64,000 nt of DNA from Shewanella algae (GCF_009183365.2 NZ_CP068230.1:2137001-2201000), one strand, 5' to 3'; shown: positions 36,727 to 46,186, numbered from the stretch's first letter. Notes: a model not told the origin generated them from the sequence alone. Translations and numbers: made by a program.

Positions 36727-37686
36727 ATGCATACAAAAATTCTTGGAACTGGCAGTTATCTGCCGGCGCAGGTGCGTAGCAATCAGGATCTGGAAAAAAT
36801 GGTGGAAACCAGTGACCAGTGGATTGTTGAGCGCACGGGTATTTCTGAGCGTCGGATCGCTGATGCCAGTGAAACGGTTGCCACTATGGGTTATCAGGCG
36901 GCGCTGAAGGCCATTGAAATGGCAGGCATCGAAGCCGGTGAACTCGATATGATTATCTGCGGCACCACAAGTGCGGCAAACGCTTTTCCGGCAGCCGCTT
37001 GTGAAGTGCAGGCCATGTTGGGGGTTCATACCATCCCGGCATTTGATGTCGCTGCGGCTTGTTCCGGCTTTGTCTATGCGCTGTCGGTTGCCGATCAGTT
37101 CGTGAAAACCGGTGCGGCCAAGAAAGTGCTGGTAATAGGCGCCGATGTGCTTTCCAGACTCTGTGAGCCGGAAGACAGGACCACCATTATTCTCTTTGGT
37201 GATGGTGCCGGTGCCGCCGTGGTGGGCGCCAGTGAAGAGCCGGGGATCATCTCTACCCATATCTACGCCGATGGCCGTCAGGGCGATCTGCTCAAATGTG
37301 CCTTTCCACCCAGAGCCGGAGAAACCTCCGAAGCCGTGGGCTTTATGACCATGAAGGGCAACGATGTCTTCAAGGTCGCCGTGACTCAGTTGTCCCATGT
37401 GGTGACAGAAACCCTGAGATTGAATAACGTCGACAAGTCAGAAATAGATTGGCTGGTGCCACATCAGGCCAATTTCCGCATTATTAATGCTACAGCCAAG
37501 AAATTGGACATGAGTCTTGATAAAGTGGTGCTGACGCTGGCCAAACATGGCAATACTTCAGCTGCCTCAGTGCCGATTGCACTGGACGAAGCGGTGCGCG
37601 ATGGCCGCATCAAGCGCGGGCAACTCTTGCTGCTTGAAGCCTTCGGTGCCGGTTTTGCCTGGGGTAGCGCCTTGGTTCGCTTCTGA
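36727..37686 (+). CDS. fabH: 3-oxoacyl-ACP synthase III
   Basis: This 319-residue condensing enzyme starts fatty-acid synthesis from acetyl-CoA and malonyl-ACP. The triad is C112 (VAAACSGFVYAL), H in VPHQANFRI (about 246) and N in KHGNTSAAS (about 276). Length and the DQWIVERTGI and GAGFAWGSALVRF ends match FabH. Operon member. Confidence 0.96.
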   Translation: MHTKILGTGSYLPAQVRSNQDLEKMVETSDQWIVERTGISERRIADASETVATMGYQAALKAIEMAGIEAGELDMIICGTTSAANAFPAAACEVQAMLGVHTIPAFDVAAACSGFVYALSVADQFVKTGAAKKVLVIGADVLSRLCEPEDRTTIILFGDGAGAAVVGASEEPGIISTHIYADGRQGDLLKCAFPPRAGETSEAVGFMTMKGNDVFKVAVTQLSHVVTETLRLNNVDKSEIDWLVPHQANFRIINATAKKLDMSLDKVVLTLAKHGNTSAASVPIALDEAVRDGRIKRGQLLLLEAFGAGFAWGSALVRF

Positions 37687-37809
37687 TATTCAGTGCCTGC
37701 TTTCTTCGCGTAAGTGAGCGGGACGTCTCAATGCATACAAGTTGATCTGCCGGGCAGATCAGTGGACTCGGGCAGCGGCATCAGCTTTGCTGCCTGCAAT
37801 CATAGGTAA

Positions 37810-38742
37810 ATGAATATGGAAAACTTCGCTTTCGTGTTCCCGGGACAAGGTTCTCAGGCTGTTGGCATGCTTGCCGATCTTGCCGAAGGCTATCCGGTCG
37901 TGACCGAGACTTTTCGTGAAGCCAGTGAAGTACTGGGTTACGACTTGTGGCAACTGGTGCAGCAGGGACCGGCCGAAACTCTTAACGAGACTGACAAGAC
38001 CCAGCCTGCCTTGCTGAGCGCCAGTGTCGCCCTGTATCGCGCCTGGCAAGCGGCCGGCAAATCCGCGCCCAGCATGATGGCAGGCCACAGTTTGGGTGAA
38101 TACTCGGCGCTGGTGTGTGCCGGGGTGCTCAAGTTTACCGATGCAGTTAAGTTGGTTGAACTGCGTGGTCAATTGATGCAGCAAGCGGTTCCTGCCGGAA
38201 CCGGCGCCATGTTTGCCATCATAGGCCTGGATAACGACGCCATTGCCAAGGCCTGTGAAGACAGCGCCGAAGGCGCTGTGGTTAGCCCGGTTAACTACAA
38301 TAGCCCAGGCCAGGTCGTGATTGCCGGTGAAAAAGCCGCGGTTGAGCGCGCCGCCGCAGCCTGTAAGGCAGCAGGCGCCAAAATGGCGGTTGCCTTGCCT
38401 GTGAGCGTGCCTTCCCATTGCGCTTTGATGAAGCCTGCCGCCGATAAACTGGCCAGTGCACTGGGTAACATCGAATTTAGCCAGCCGCAAATTCCCGTGA
38501 TTAACAATGCGGATGTCGCCCAGCCACAAGCTGCCGCTGATATCCGTGATGCCTTGGTACGTCAGCTATACAGCCCGGTGCGCTGGACTGAAACCGTTGA
38601 AGCCATGGCGGCCATGGGGGTCACTGAGCTCTATGAAGTGGGTCCGGGTAAAGTCTTGACCGGGCTTTGCAAGCGCATTAATAAATCCCTTACTGCCAAG
38701 GCAGTCAACGATGCCGCTTCTCTGGCTGCATTGATCGAATAA
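37810..38742 (+). CDS. fabD: Malonyl-CoA:ACP transacylase
   Basis: This 310-residue acyltransferase moves malonate from CoA to ACP. It has FVFPGQGSQAVGML, the nucleophile S94 in AGHSLGEYSALV and the catalytic His in SVPSHCALM (about 203). A second Met two codons in is an alternative start. The 123-bp gap from fabH is the largest in the operon and could hold an internal promoter. Confidence 0.96.
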   Translation: MNMENFAFVFPGQGSQAVGMLADLAEGYPVVTETFREASEVLGYDLWQLVQQGPAETLNETDKTQPALLSASVALYRAWQAAGKSAPSMMAGHSLGEYSALVCAGVLKFTDAVKLVELRGQLMQQAVPAGTGAMFAIIGLDNDAIAKACEDSAEGAVVSPVNYNSPGQVVIAGEKAAVERAAAACKAAGAKMAVALPVSVPSHCALMKPAADKLASALGNIEFSQPQIPVINNADVAQPQAAADIRDALVRQLYSPVRWTETVEAMAAMGVTELYEVGPGKVLTGLCKRINKSLTAKAVNDAASLAALIE

Positions 38743-38752
38743 GGAGCTTTTC

Positions 38753-39499
38753 ATGAGCGTAACATTAGACTTAAGCGGCAAGATTGCCCTGGTTACCGGC
38801 GCCAGTCGTGGCATTGGCAAGTCGATTGCCACTACTCTGGCCGAGGCCGGTGCCACAGTATTCGGTACCGCAACCAGTGAGCGTGGCGCTGAAGCCATCT
38901 CGGCTTATCTGGGCGATAAGGGCCATGGTTTGGTGCTGAATGTCACAGATCCACAATCTGTTGAAAATTTATTTGCCTCGATCAAAGAAAAAGCCGGTGA
39001 TGTTGATATTCTGGTAAACAATGCTGGCATCACCCGTGACAATTTATTGATGCTGATGAAAGAGGATGAGTGGCAGGATATCCTGGACACCAACCTGACA
39101 TCTCTTTTCAGGTTATCCAAGCCAGTGATGCGCTCAATGATGAAGAAACGTCATGGTCGTATCATCAATATCGGCTCTGTGGTAGGTACCATGGGCAATG
39201 CGGGCCAAGTGAACTACTCTGCGGCCAAAGCGGGTTTGATCGGATTTACAAAATCTCTCGCCAGAGAGGTTGCATCTCGTCAAATTACAGTTAATGCTAT
39301 TGCTCCTGGTTTTATCCAGACAGATATGACGGATGAGCTGACAGAAGATCAGCAACAGGCCATCATGTCCCAGGTTCCAATGAGACGCTTGGGTCAGGCA
39401 CAGGAAATTGCCAACGCCGTGCTCTTTTTGGCCTCGGATGCCGCCGCTTACATCACAGGGGAAACCTTGCATGTAAATGGCGGGATGTATATGGTTTAA
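38753..39499 (+). CDS. fabG: 3-oxoacyl-ACP reductase
   Basis: This 248-residue NADPH-dependent short-chain dehydrogenase has TGASRGIGKS (12-21), NNAGITRDN, the catalytic Ser in NIGSVVG, YSAAKAG (Y and K about 152 and 156), and the family end ETLHVNGGMYMV. It follows fabD by ten bases. Confidence 0.96.
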   Translation: MSVTLDLSGKIALVTGASRGIGKSIATTLAEAGATVFGTATSERGAEAISAYLGDKGHGLVLNVTDPQSVENLFASIKEKAGDVDILVNNAGITRDNLLMLMKEDEWQDILDTNLTSLFRLSKPVMRSMMKKRHGRIINIGSVVGTMGNAGQVNYSAAKAGLIGFTKSLAREVASRQITVNAIAPGFIQTDMTDELTEDQQQAIMSQVPMRRLGQAQEIANAVLFLASDAAAYITGETLHVNGGMYMV

Positions 39500-39552
39500 G
39501 GGCGAATGGCAGGGATACTGTCGCAATTGGGTGGTGATCTGCAGCAATTGAG

Positions 39553-39588
39553 GGCCTAAAATCGTGGTTAGACCACGAATTCTAGGCT
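39553..39588. promoter_or_regulatory. Hairpin in the fabG-acpP gap
   Basis: The sequence GCCTAAAATCGTGGT is followed by a TAG loop and then ACCACGAATTCTAGGC. These arms pair over about 14 bases with one small bulge. There is no T run, so it is not a simple terminator. It may be a processing or regulatory element that sets high acpP expression; acpP often has its own promoter. Confidence 0.5.
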
Positions 39589-39662
39589 TGCAATGTTGGT
39601 CAAATCTAATAAACTACTCGCAATCTTACGCAAGTGCGTAATTTGAATAGGAAAGAAAACTA

Positions 39663-39896
39663 ATGAGCAACATCGAAGAACGTGTAAAGAAAATCATCGT
39701 AGAGCAACTGGGCGTTAAAGAAGAAGACGTTAAGCCAGCAGCTTCTTTCGTAGACGATCTGGGTGCAGATTCTCTGGACACTGTTGAGTTGGTTATGGCT
39801 CTGGAAGAAGAGTTTGATACCGAGATCCCTGATGAGGAAGCTGAGAAAATCACTACCGTTCAGGCAGCGATCGATTACGTTTCCAAGAATCAGTAA
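39663..39896 (+). CDS. acpP: Acyl carrier protein
   Basis: This 77-residue acidic carrier protein holds growing fatty acids on phosphopantetheine at S37 in GADSLDTVE. Sequence is nearly that of E. coli AcpP (IEERVKKIIVEQLGVKEEDV). Flanked by a hairpin upstream and a strong terminator downstream, so it can be expressed by itself at high level. Confidence 0.98.
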   Translation: MSNIEERVKKIIVEQLGVKEEDVKPAASFVDDLGADSLDTVELVMALEEEFDTEIPDEEAEKITTVQAAIDYVSKNQ

Positions 39897-39909
39897 TCCA
39901 GAATTCCAG

Positions 39910-39939
39910 AAAACAGGCGGCATAATTGCCGCCTGTTTT
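39910..39939 (+). terminator. Strong terminator between acpP and fabF
   Basis: A 13-bp perfect stem (39910-39922 with 39927-39939) has a TAAT loop and a T tract. It should reduce acpP read-through into fabF. Confidence 0.88.
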
Positions 39940-40088
39940 TGTTTTCGCCCCGTCAGTTTCTGGTTGTACCAGTATCAGCCGATGCATTATCGTGTCTTGT
40001 GACCATTCGGCTGCTGGCCGGCGGCAATGGTAGGCTGCAACAGCCTGGCCTATCATGGTAACTCACCCGTTAATCTAAGGTGGACACA

Positions 40089-41327
40089 GTGACTAAACGT
40101 CGAGTCGTTATCACTGGCCTGGGTCTGGTGACCCCGGTCGGCAACACAGTGGACAGCACCTGGCAAGCCTTGCTGGCAGGTCAGAGCGGTATCGCGCCTA
40201 TCACCAAGTTTGATGCCAGCGAATTCAGCACCCGTTTTTCAGGCTCAGTCAAAGATTTTGACGTAGAGCAGTACCTGTCCCGTAAAGACGCCCGCAAGAT
40301 GGACCTCTTTATTCAGTACGGTATGGCTGCCGGCATTCAGGCCATGCGTGATTCCGGATTGGAGATGGATAAAGAAGATCCGACCCGAGTCGGAACCGCT
40401 ATCGGCGCTGGTATGGGCGGCATGTGGTTGATTGAGCAAAACCACAGCGCCTTGATGGCCGGTGGCCCACGTAAAATTTCCCCTTTCTTTGTGCCCAGCA
40501 CCATCATCAATATGATTGCCGGTCATCTGTCCATCATGTACGGCATGACCGGCCCTAACTTTGCGGTGACAACTGCCTGTACCACCGGGGTTCACAACAT
40601 AGGTTTCGCAGCCCGTACCATAGCTTATGGCGATGCCGATGTGATGGTTGCCGGTGGCGCAGAAGATGTGACTTGTCCTCTGGGCGTGGGTGGCTTTGCC
40701 GCGGCCAAGGCCTTGTCTACCCGTAATGATGACCCTCAGGCGGCCAGCCGCCCATGGGATAAAGACAGAGACGGTTTTGTTATCGGCGACGGCGCCGGGG
40801 TACTGGTGCTGGAAGAGTATGAGCGCGCCAAGGCTCGCGGTGCCAAGATTTATGCCGAGCTGGTTGGTTTCGGTATGAGCGGCGATGCCTTCCATATGAC
40901 CTCGCCGCCAGCCGATGGCGCCGGCGCTGCGGCAGCCATGAAAAATGCGCTGAGAGATGCAAGCCTGGCTCCCGAAAGCATAGATTATATTAACGCTCAC
41001 GGTACTTCTACGCCGGCAGGCGATAAGGCCGAAGCGGCGGCAGTGAAGTCCATCTTTGGCGATCATGCCTATAAGCTGATGGTGAGCTCCACCAAGTCGA
41101 TGACGGGTCATTTGCTCGGGGCTGCCGGTGCAGTGGAAACCATTTTCTCTGTGTTGGCCCTTAAAGATCAGGTAGTTCCGCCTACCATCAACCTGGACAA
41201 TCCGGACGAAGGTTGCGATCTGGACTTTGTTGCCCATACCGCACGTCAGACCAAAGTAGAGCATGTGCTATGTAACTCTTTCGGGTTCGGTGGCACCAAT
41301 GGCTCTTTGTTGCTGAAGCGAGTTTAA
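40089..41327 (+). CDS. fabF: 3-oxoacyl-ACP synthase II
   Basis: This 412-residue condensing enzyme elongates acyl-ACP, including cis-vaccenate formation. Catalytic parts are VTTACTTGVHN (Cys about 163), NAHGTSTPAGD (His about 303) and KSMTGHLLGAAGAVE (His about 340). The GTG at 40089 (MTKRRVVITGLG) is preferred, with AAGGTGG eight bases upstream; another GTG at 40080 overlaps that ribosome site. Confidence 0.95.
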   Translation: MTKRRVVITGLGLVTPVGNTVDSTWQALLAGQSGIAPITKFDASEFSTRFSGSVKDFDVEQYLSRKDARKMDLFIQYGMAAGIQAMRDSGLEMDKEDPTRVGTAIGAGMGGMWLIEQNHSALMAGGPRKISPFFVPSTIINMIAGHLSIMYGMTGPNFAVTTACTTGVHNIGFAARTIAYGDADVMVAGGAEDVTCPLGVGGFAAAKALSTRNDDPQAASRPWDKDRDGFVIGDGAGVLVLEEYERAKARGAKIYAELVGFGMSGDAFHMTSPPADGAGAAAAMKNALRDASLAPESIDYINAHGTSTPAGDKAEAAAVKSIFGDHAYKLMVSSTKSMTGHLLGAAGAVETIFSVLALKDQVVPPTINLDNPDEGCDLDFVAHTARQTKVEHVLCNSFGFGGTNGSLLLKRV

Positions 41328-41341
41328 GATTCAACCTCTTG

Positions 41342-41365
41342 AAAAAGCGCCAGATGGCGCTTTTT
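41342..41365 (+). terminator. Terminator of the fab cluster
   Basis: A 10-bp stem (41342-41351 with 41356-41365) and seven T residues lie after fabF. Confidence 0.88.
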
Positions 41366-41487
41366 TTATCTTTAAAATCAGTTAGTCATATTCTCAAGCT
41401 AAACCCAGAATTAACCTTTGTTCATCTCTATTGGCATTCCCTGAATATAGCGCCAGAATCCCGCCAAATGATTCTGGAGTTTTCACT

Positions 41488-41856
41488 ATGCTCAATCCTG
41501 CAATGTTTCCTGTTATGGCCGTAGTCGGAGCGATTGCTGCCAATTTAACCGAGTTGGTGCGGGGCGAAAACAGCCGCTGGCAACCGGCGATGGAAATTGG
41601 TGTTCGCACTTTTAGTTTGGCCATAGCTGCCTATACAGTGCTCTGGTTTGCCTTGCTGACAGCAGCGGTTTATGCCGGCGGCGATGCCGATGTGATAGCC
41701 GGGGTAGAGGTGCTTGGCATCTTCCTGCTGGCGATGGGCATTTACTCGCTGTTTCATCTGTCCCGTTTTATCGGCAGCAAATTGCAGCTTTGGATCTATC
41801 GGCTGGCCTTACCTCTGGTGATTGGCGGAAGTTTCCTGGTATGTAAGTTTGGGTGA
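41488..41856 (+). CDS. Small inner-membrane protein, unknown function
   Basis: This 122-residue protein has about four hydrophobic segments (near 5-20, 45-65, 73-95 and 103-118), for example TVLWFALLTAAVYAGG and VEVLGIFLLAMGIYSLF. The start at 41488 has TGGAG about ten bases upstream. No catalytic motif is seen. It could be part of an operon with the thioesterase gene 70 bases on, but nothing shows this. Confidence 0.6.
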   Translation: MLNPAMFPVMAVVGAIAANLTELVRGENSRWQPAMEIGVRTFSLAIAAYTVLWFALLTAAVYAGGDADVIAGVEVLGIFLLAMGIYSLFHLSRFIGSKLQLWIYRLALPLVIGGSFLVCKFG

Positions 41857-41926
41857 TTGCGAAATTTTCGCGTACACTCTCAGCCAGGTGCGGTCAGCAG
41901 ATCGCCAAGCCTGATGAGAGGATCCC

Positions 41927-42406
41927 ATGGCAGGAACAGAGAGACAGATAACCCTGAGGTTTTTAGCCGAGCCCGCTGACGTCAACTTTGGCGGCAAGGT
42001 ACACGGCGGCGCAGTAATGAAGTGGATTGACTTGGCGGCCTATGCCTGTGCGGCCGGTTGGAGCGGTAAATACTGCATCACGGTTTATGCCGGTGGGATC
42101 AGATTTGTCAAACCTATTCATGTGGGCAATATAGTGGAGGTGAGCGCCAAGGTGATCTATACCGGCAGCACCTCCATGCACATAGGTTTGGACGTAAAGG
42201 CCGGCGATCCCAAGGATTCGGAGCGCCATCTGACCACTCACTGTATCGTCATCATGGTGGCGGTAGACGATGAAGGTAAACCTACGCCTGTACCTGAATG
42301 GCAGCCGACATCGGCAAGAGACATAGAGCTCAGGGATTCGGCAATCAAGTTGATGGAGATGCGCAAGAAAATAGGCGCGGAAATGGAAGCGCACGTTCAT
42401 CCTTAA
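41927..42406 (+). CDS. YciA-like acyl-CoA thioesterase
   Basis: This 159-residue hot-dog-fold thioesterase hydrolyses acyl-CoA. Family features are PADVNFGGKVHGGAVMKWID, IRFVKPIHVGNIVEVSAKVI and the TTHCIVIMVAVDDEGKPTPV strand. The Asn/Asp-containing ADVNFGGKVHGG loop is the active region. Ribosome site GAGAGGA is upstream. Ends at its own terminator. Confidence 0.87.
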   Translation: MAGTERQITLRFLAEPADVNFGGKVHGGAVMKWIDLAAYACAAGWSGKYCITVYAGGIRFVKPIHVGNIVEVSAKVIYTGSTSMHIGLDVKAGDPKDSERHLTTHCIVIMVAVDDEGKPTPVPEWQPTSARDIELRDSAIKLMEMRKKIGAEMEAHVHP

Positions 42407-42417
42407 GTGTTGATTTC

Positions 42418-42439
42418 AAGAGCCACATTCGTGGCTCTT
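42418..42439 (+). terminator. Terminator of the thioesterase gene
   Basis: A nine-bp stem (42418-42426 with 42431-42439) with an ATTC loop and T run. Confidence 0.8.
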
Positions 42440-42540
42440 TTCTGTATGCGGGATGCTGAGTTTGCCCGTATCAACTTCTCCTTTACGCTGCCCCATGGCA
42501 AAATGCGGCTTAAACATCGGCTCGAATTGTCACTCTCGGC

Positions 42541-42575
42541 TTTGGTTTAAACTAAGAATTTTGCTTTAAACCAAA
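42541..42575. promoter_or_regulatory. Perfect 11-bp inverted repeat upstream of a dehydrogenase
   Basis: TTTGGTTTAAA (42541-42551) and its exact complement (42565-42575) flank 13 bases. It lies 86 bases before the dehydrogenase start, with a third related GGCTTTACGCCAAA just after. It may be an operator for an unseen regulator or an RNA hairpin. Confidence 0.55.
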
Positions 42576-42660
42576 ACCTTGGCTTTACGCCAAACGTTTT
42601 GAAGCATGGTCGGCAATCGGGCCAGCCTGTTCCCGCACTTAAAACAATCAAGGAAATATC

Positions 42661-43539
42661 ATGGCGAATGTCGCATTTCTCGGTCTAGGTGTTATGGGGT
42701 ATCCCATGGCTGGGCATCTGCAAAAACAGGGGCACCAGGTCACTGTTTACAACCGTACTTTCTCCAAGGCTGAAGCCTGGGCGGCAGAGTTTGGTGGGCG
42801 CTGCTGCGCGACTCCGGCCCAAGCCGCCGAGGGACAGGATATTGTCTTTGCCTGTGTCGGCAATGATGATGACTTACGCCAGGTCGTACTGGGTGAAGAG
42901 GGCGCAGTACATAGTATGGCTCCGGGAAGTATCTTTGTCGATCACACCACTGCCTCATGCGACGTGGCGCGGGAGTTGGCCGTTTTGCTGGCCGAGAAGG
43001 ACATCGCTTTTATGGACGCGCCGGTTTCCGGCGGTCAGGCCGGCGCCGAGAATGGGGTATTGACCATTATGGCCGGCGGCTCTGAGGCGGTATTTGCGCG
43101 GGTAAAACCTGTGATGGCTGCCTATGCCCGCTGCGCCGAACTATTGGGAGATGTTGGCGCCGGGCAGTTGACCAAGATGGTCAATCAAATCTGCATTGCC
43201 GGTGTGGTACAAGGTTTGGCCGAAGCCATGCATTTTGCCAAGAGCGCCGGGCTCGATGGCGAGAAGGTAGTTGAGGTGATCAGCAAAGGCGCGGCCCAGA
43301 GCTGGCAAATGGAAAATCGTCACAAGACCATGCTGAAGGGTGAGTATGATTTTGGATTTGCGGTGGACTGGATGCGCAAAGACTTAGGCATAGCCCTCAA
43401 TGAAGCCAGACGCAATGGCTCGCATTTGCCGCTGACCGCCATGGTTGATCAATTTTACGGTGAAGTACAGGCCATGGGCGGTAACCGCTGGGATACTTCC
43501 AGTCTGATGGCTCGCCAAGAGAAGTGCCGTAGCAAGTAA
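42661..43539 (+). CDS. Beta-hydroxyacid dehydrogenase family oxidoreductase
   Basis: This 292-residue NAD(P)-dependent enzyme is of the 3-hydroxyisobutyrate/tartronate-semialdehyde reductase family. The N-terminal Rossmann part has VAFLGLGVMGYPMAGHL, and NRT after strand 2 suggests NADP. The substrate loop is DAPVSGGQAGAENG and the catalytic Lys is in GQLTKMVNQI (about 173). The helical C-terminal half has FAVDWMRKDLGIAL. The exact substrate cannot be set; succinic-semialdehyde and glyoxylate are possibilities in this group. Confidence 0.85.
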   Translation: MANVAFLGLGVMGYPMAGHLQKQGHQVTVYNRTFSKAEAWAAEFGGRCCATPAQAAEGQDIVFACVGNDDDLRQVVLGEEGAVHSMAPGSIFVDHTTASCDVARELAVLLAEKDIAFMDAPVSGGQAGAENGVLTIMAGGSEAVFARVKPVMAAYARCAELLGDVGAGQLTKMVNQICIAGVVQGLAEAMHFAKSAGLDGEKVVEVISKGAAQSWQMENRHKTMLKGEYDFGFAVDWMRKDLGIALNEARRNGSHLPLTAMVDQFYGEVQAMGGNRWDTSSLMARQEKCRSK

Positions 43540-43559
43540 GGCAGGCGATTGGAGATAAC

Positions 43560-43585
43560 AAAAGGACAGCTTCTGCTGTCCTTTT
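43560..43585. terminator. Bidirectional terminator
   Basis: An 11-bp stem (43560-43570 with 43575-43585) around TTCT lies between the dehydrogenase (+) and cdd (-). Confidence 0.85.
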
Positions 43586-43603
43586 TGGGTTTTGAGTCTG
43601 CTA

Positions 43604-44500
43604 TCAGTTGGGCTCGGGGCTGACCACTATATGTTCCAGCTCTACAGGCGCCACAGCGTGCAGGGCGTCCATGCTGGCTCCCACCAGAGAGATTTTGCCA
43701 TCGGCCGATTCCAGCAGCAGTGCCCGTTTGATTTCACTGAAGCTGCGGTTATGGCGCAGCAGGGTCGACAGTGCCATCTGCATTGGCATCATGGATGGGT
43801 TAAAGGCGGCGTTCTCGGCGTAACGGCCACAGAAGGTGGCGCCATCAGCCGTTTCCAGTACTACCGCACAATGACTCTTGCTATACGGCGCATAGCTGAG
43901 GCTGGCGTGATCCAGCGCTTCAATCACCATGGGATCGGAGCTTTCAAGCGCCAGGTTTACCTGTTGTTTACTCAGCAAAGGCGTGGTGACATTGAGATCT
44001 TTGGGACCAAAGGCGTAGGGCAGGTAATGACTCAAAGGCGCTGTAGGCTGCTTGGGCAGATGAATGCGGATCTCTTGCCCGGCCACCAACTCATTCATAA
44101 ACTGACGGCAGTGGCCGCAGGGACTCTCGTTGACTATGATATCGACTACCTGGCTTTCACCGCTCAGCCAGGCATGACTGATGGCGCTTTGCTCGGCGTG
44201 AACCGAGTGACACAAGGCTTCACCCGGTAGTTCGATATTGGCGCCCATATAGATATCACCGCTCTTGCCTTTGGCGATGGCGCCGACATAGAACTCGCTG
44301 ATTGGCGGATTGGCCAGTGCCGCAGCAATAGGCAAGAGTGCCAGCAGTAATTCATCATCACCAAGGCCGCTGACCTTGGCCAACTCACTCAGCTGCTGTG
44401 CATCCAGATGACCGGCGAACTCATCGTTGAGCAGTGGCACCAATTGCTCGGCAAGTGTCTTGGGCAACTGGTTCAGGCTGTTTACAAATCTGTCTTGCAT
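43604..44500 (-). CDS. cdd: Cytidine deaminase
   Basis: This 298-residue two-domain (E. coli-type) zinc deaminase converts cytidine to uridine. The catalytic domain has SVHAEQSAISHAW (zinc-ligand His/Cys position and catalytic Glu) and ESPCGHCRQFMNEL (zinc cysteines). The C-terminal half is a degenerate copy lacking the zinc motif, as in the homodimeric enzyme. Salvage of pyrimidines in the cytoplasm. It lies 89 bases after sbcB on the same strand. Confidence 0.93.
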   Translation of the reverse strand: MQDRFVNSLNQLPKTLAEQLVPLLNDEFAGHLDAQQLSELAKVSGLGDDELLLALLPIAAALANPPISEFYVGAIAKGKSGDIYMGANIELPGEALCHSVHAEQSAISHAWLSGESQVVDIIVNESPCGHCRQFMNELVAGQEIRIHLPKQPTAPLSHYLPYAFGPKDLNVTTPLLSKQQVNLALESSDPMVIEALDHASLSYAPYSKSHCAVVLETADGATFCGRYAENAAFNPSMMPMQMALSTLLRHNRSFSEIKRALLLESADGKISLVGASMDALHAVAPVELEHIVVSPEPN

Positions 44501-44589
44501 TGGCCATTCCTTGTTAAATGTTAAGCTAATGGTTATCCAGTTTAGTCAGGAAGTTACAGTGGAAACGGGACTGGCTTCGCAAAATTCCG

Positions 44590-46008
44590 TTAAAGCGCCT
44601 GTAAGTATTGCACCAGAGCCTTGAGAAGTCGCTGGTGACTTTCATTTTCGGCAGTTTCTTCCAACAGATTTTCCAAGCGAATGACATAATCCGGATCGTT
44701 GAGTCTTTGCTGACAGAACTCATGCCAGCGCAGTGTTTCTTTGTCCGTAAGTGTCGAAGGATAGTTGCGGGCACGGTAACGAAACAGCATCTCCTTGAGC
44801 CTGGGGTCGTCAAAGCTGAGATCCAGCGCCGCCAGATTATCGGGGGCGGTATGGCGGATCATCTCCATCTTGGCCTTATCCGCCGGAGAGAAGAATCCTC
44901 CGCTGTAGAGCATAAGATCCGGATCTGTACTCTGGTTGTCCCTTGGGGTATCAAACAGGCTTGCCAGCTTGGCGCGGATCTGCGGATGCTGGCGCAGGCG
45001 CTTGTATTGCTCGCGGGCAAAGGCCTTGTCAAATCCAATCCGCTCGGCGGCTTCATCGGTCAGTGTCTTGGCGGTGGCAATAAAGGGGCACTTATTGATA
45101 TGCACCTGTTTAACCGGTATGGGTAATTCATCTTCTGCCAATTCGCTTCTTGGCGTATAGAGGCGCTCGCGAATGCTGTCTACATCCAATTCAATCAGCG
45201 GGCTGATATCCATATGCAGGTTAACGCAGACAATGGCATTCTTGTTCTCCGGATGATGGGCCACAGGGGCAATGAGAGTGGCACAGCCCTGAGTCGCCGG
45301 GATCTTGGAGCTGATATGCACCAAAGGTTGCATATTGAGTACATCGATTTGCTCAGAGACTGCCTGCTTACGTCTGAGTTTGAAATAGTAGTCAAACAGT
45401 CTTGGTTGTTTCTCTTTGATCAGTTTGGCCAAGGCTATGGTGGCGTAAACATCTGACATGGCATCGTGAGCCTTTTCATGGCCGAGTCCGTTGGCCTGGG
45501 TCAGATGTTCGAGCTTGAAACTGGGAGAGCCGTCCTCTTTGGTTGACCAGTTGATCCCGTCCGGGCGCAGGGCATAGCAGGCCCGAACCAGATCGATAAT
45601 ATCCCAGCGGGAATTGCCTTGCTGCCATTCTCTGGCATAGGGATCGATAAAGTTACGGTAAAAACCATAACGGCTGACCTCATCATCAAATCGCAGCGAG
45701 TTGTAGCCGGCGACGCAGGTATTGGCTTGGCTGAACAGGGCATTGATCCGCCCCATAAACTCGGTTTCCGGCAGCCCTTTGCCATTCGCCAGCTGCGGCG
45801 TGATACCTGTGATGAGGATCGCCTCGGGAGAGGGCAGGTAATCGCTGGCTATCTGACAGTAAAAGGTCTCGGGCTCGCCAATGATGTTCAGCTCCAGATC
45901 GGTACGTATCCCGGCAAACTGCGCCGGCCTGTCTTTCGCCGGATTAGCACCGAATGTTTCATAATCATGCCAGAATATTGTTGGCATTGTATCGTTGTTT
46001 CTTGTCAT
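44590..46008 (-). CDS. sbcB: Exodeoxyribonuclease I
   Basis: This 472-residue DnaQ-type 3'-5' single-strand DNA exonuclease acts in recombination and mismatch repair. Exo motifs are HDYETFG (Asp, Glu), GYNSLRFDDEVSR and HDAMSDVYATIALAKL. The rest (SH3-like and helical parts) includes VHINKCPF and NYRARNYPSTL-like RARNYPSTL, matching E. coli length. An in-frame Met seven codons in is an alternative start. The prophage integrase gene begins 178 bp upstream, so the phage lies against its 5' side. Confidence 0.94.
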   Translation of the reverse strand: MTRNNDTMPTIFWHDYETFGANPAKDRPAQFAGIRTDLELNIIGEPETFYCQIASDYLPSPEAILITGITPQLANGKGLPETEFMGRINALFSQANTCVAGYNSLRFDDEVSRYGFYRNFIDPYAREWQQGNSRWDIIDLVRACYALRPDGINWSTKEDGSPSFKLEHLTQANGLGHEKAHDAMSDVYATIALAKLIKEKQPRLFDYYFKLRRKQAVSEQIDVLNMQPLVHISSKIPATQGCATLIAPVAHHPENKNAIVCVNLHMDISPLIELDVDSIRERLYTPRSELAEDELPIPVKQVHINKCPFIATAKTLTDEAAERIGFDKAFAREQYKRLRQHPQIRAKLASLFDTPRDNQSTDPDLMLYSGGFFSPADKAKMEMIRHTAPDNLAALDLSFDDPRLKEMLFRYRARNYPSTLTDKETLRWHEFCQQRLNDPDYVIRLENLLEETAENESHQRLLKALVQYLQAL

Positions 46009-46113
46009 TTATAACTCTTCAAATATTCTGCTCAACTATCTGATAAATATCGCCAACGCTGACCATGCTTGTTTATTTGTTTTCACCAGATTTTAAGACC
46101 GTTTGAACCCATG

Positions 46114-46178
46114 TGTGTACATACCTGTGTACATGTTGCTCAAGCTAACTTATGCTTAATCTAAAATATGTACACAGG
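46114..46178. repeat. Arm-type repeats TGTGTACAT before the integrase gene
   Basis: TGTGTACAT occurs at 46114-46122 and inside CCTGTGTACAT (46124-46134). The exact inverse ATGTACACAGG lies at 46168-46178, just before the integrase start. The spacing and closeness to int suggest integrase or excisionase arm sites, or an operator that controls int. Confidence 0.65.
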
Positions 46179-46186
46179 TTAGTGAA

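Noticed and set aside
46009..46186. tRNA gene as prophage attachment site
   Set aside because: No cloverleaf or T-loop GTTCGA-type sequence was found in the junction or in the 5' part of sbcB.
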